DNA from: Actinomycetota bacterium
GTDB taxonomy: Bacteria; Actinomycetota; Acidimicrobiia; Acidimicrobiales; GCA-2861595
Direction: 5' to 3'
NCBI GenBank assembly: GCA_016781225.1
Contig: JADDQT010000165.1
Coordinates: 1-5,338 of the forward strand
DNA: 5,338 nt
Position 1 is the stretch's first letter. Every line of letters starts with the position of its first letter. The notes beneath the pieces were generated by a model that searched no databases, was not told the DNA's origin, and worked only from the letters and a program-made list of their open reading frames with translations. Position numbers and translations under genes: made by a program. Below are positions 5,117-5,338 of the stretch, piece by piece.

Positions 5117-5338
5117 GCCGGCCAGGCGCCCTTCACCTTTTCGTAGGAGGCGTCCAGGGACTCGGGCAGCACCCGGGTCTCGGCAACGGAGGTCATGAAG
5201 TTGGTGTCACCGCTCCAGCGGGGAAGCACGTGCACGTGGAAGTGGCCGGGGACCCCCGCACCGGCCGCCCGCCCCAGGTTGGCCCCCACGTTGATGCCGT
5301 CCGCTGCGTAGGCGGCCTTCAGGGCTCGCACCGCCTCG
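5113..5338 (-). CDS. HIT-family Ap4A phosphorylase-like protein (3' part, runs off right edge)
   Basis: Seventy-four C-terminal residues are visible; the reading frame continues beyond the window, so the GTG at 5331 is an internal codon, not a start. The histidine triad H-F-H-V-H-V-L, encoded at about 5244-5224, is exact for the H-phi-H-phi-H-phi-phi signature, in the context GHFHVHVLPRWSGDTNF. The nearby GINVGANLGRAAGAGVPGH and the tail after PRW closely resemble Rv2613c of Mycobacterium tuberculosis, a HIT protein shown to act as a diadenosine tetraphosphate phosphorylase. The middle His would form the nucleotidyl intermediate. In mycobacteria this gene sits immediately upstream of pgsA1; here a two-helix membrane protein gene overlaps its stop by 4 nt. 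Substrate is inferred from similarity. Confidence 0.88.
   Translation of the reverse strand, partial: EAVRALKAAYAADGINVGANLGRAAGAGVPGHFHVHVLPRWSGDTNFMTSVAETRVLPESLDASYEKVKGAWPA

Noticed and set aside
4658..5146. Plus-strand open frame opposite the 167-aa membrane protein gene
   Set aside because: It is Gln/His/Gly-rich shadow sequence; the minus-strand frame has two helices and an ATGA coupling to the HIT gene.
1..5338. CRISPR array, tRNA, rRNA, insertion sequence or phage genes
   Set aside because: I saw no regularly spaced repeats, cloverleaf, transposase motif or terminal inverted repeats anywhere in the window.

Overview
The window is GC-rich throughout and looks like chromosomal DNA of a high-GC actinobacterium. 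Several features point to a deep-branching class such as Acidimicrobiia: a PgsA-type CDP-alcohol phosphatidyltransferase, a mycobacterial-type HIT Ap4A phosphorylase, an actinobacterial EF-G2-like factor, a DUF222/HNH (13E12-type) protein, and a LexA box of the actinobacterial/Bacillus type. The class assignment is inference; the phylum-level signal is stronger.

Layout, left to right. (1) Positions 1-419, minus strand: the 5' part of a phospholipid head-group transferase gene, which runs off the left edge. (2) 420-510: a short divergent intergenic region. (3) 511-2568, plus: a complete EF-G-like GTPase of 685 aa. (4) 2600-3127, plus: a two-helix membrane protein with a C-terminal region resembling STM3941/bacterial-PH proteins, probably co-transcribed with the EF-G gene. 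(5) 3128-3246: a compact control region with a 23-bp near-perfect palindrome, a TTGACT-N17-TACGAT promoter and an embedded SOS (LexA) box. (6) 3247-4401, plus: a DUF222 + HNH nuclease-like protein whose natural N-terminus appears to lie in another frame, starting at a leaderless GTG at 3233. (7) 4402-4612: convergent intergenic space with two small hairpins and a candidate 30-aa membrane peptide on the minus strand. (8) 4613-5116, minus: a two-helix membrane protein. (9) 5113-5338, minus: the 3' part of a HIT-family Ap4A phosphorylase, overlapping gene 8 by ATGA.

How it fits together. In mycobacteria the HIT gene lies directly beside pgsA1 in a phosphatidylinositol/PIM operon. Here the two are on the same strand in the same order, but about 4 kb of oppositely oriented genes separates them. 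This may be an insertion into, or rearrangement of, an ancestral cluster. The best-supported regulatory result is the DNA-damage-type promoter of the DUF222/HNH gene. I see no CRISPR array, tRNA, rRNA, transposase or clear multi-gene defence system. The window is mostly ordinary chromosome plus one SOS-linked, possibly frameshifted HNH gene.
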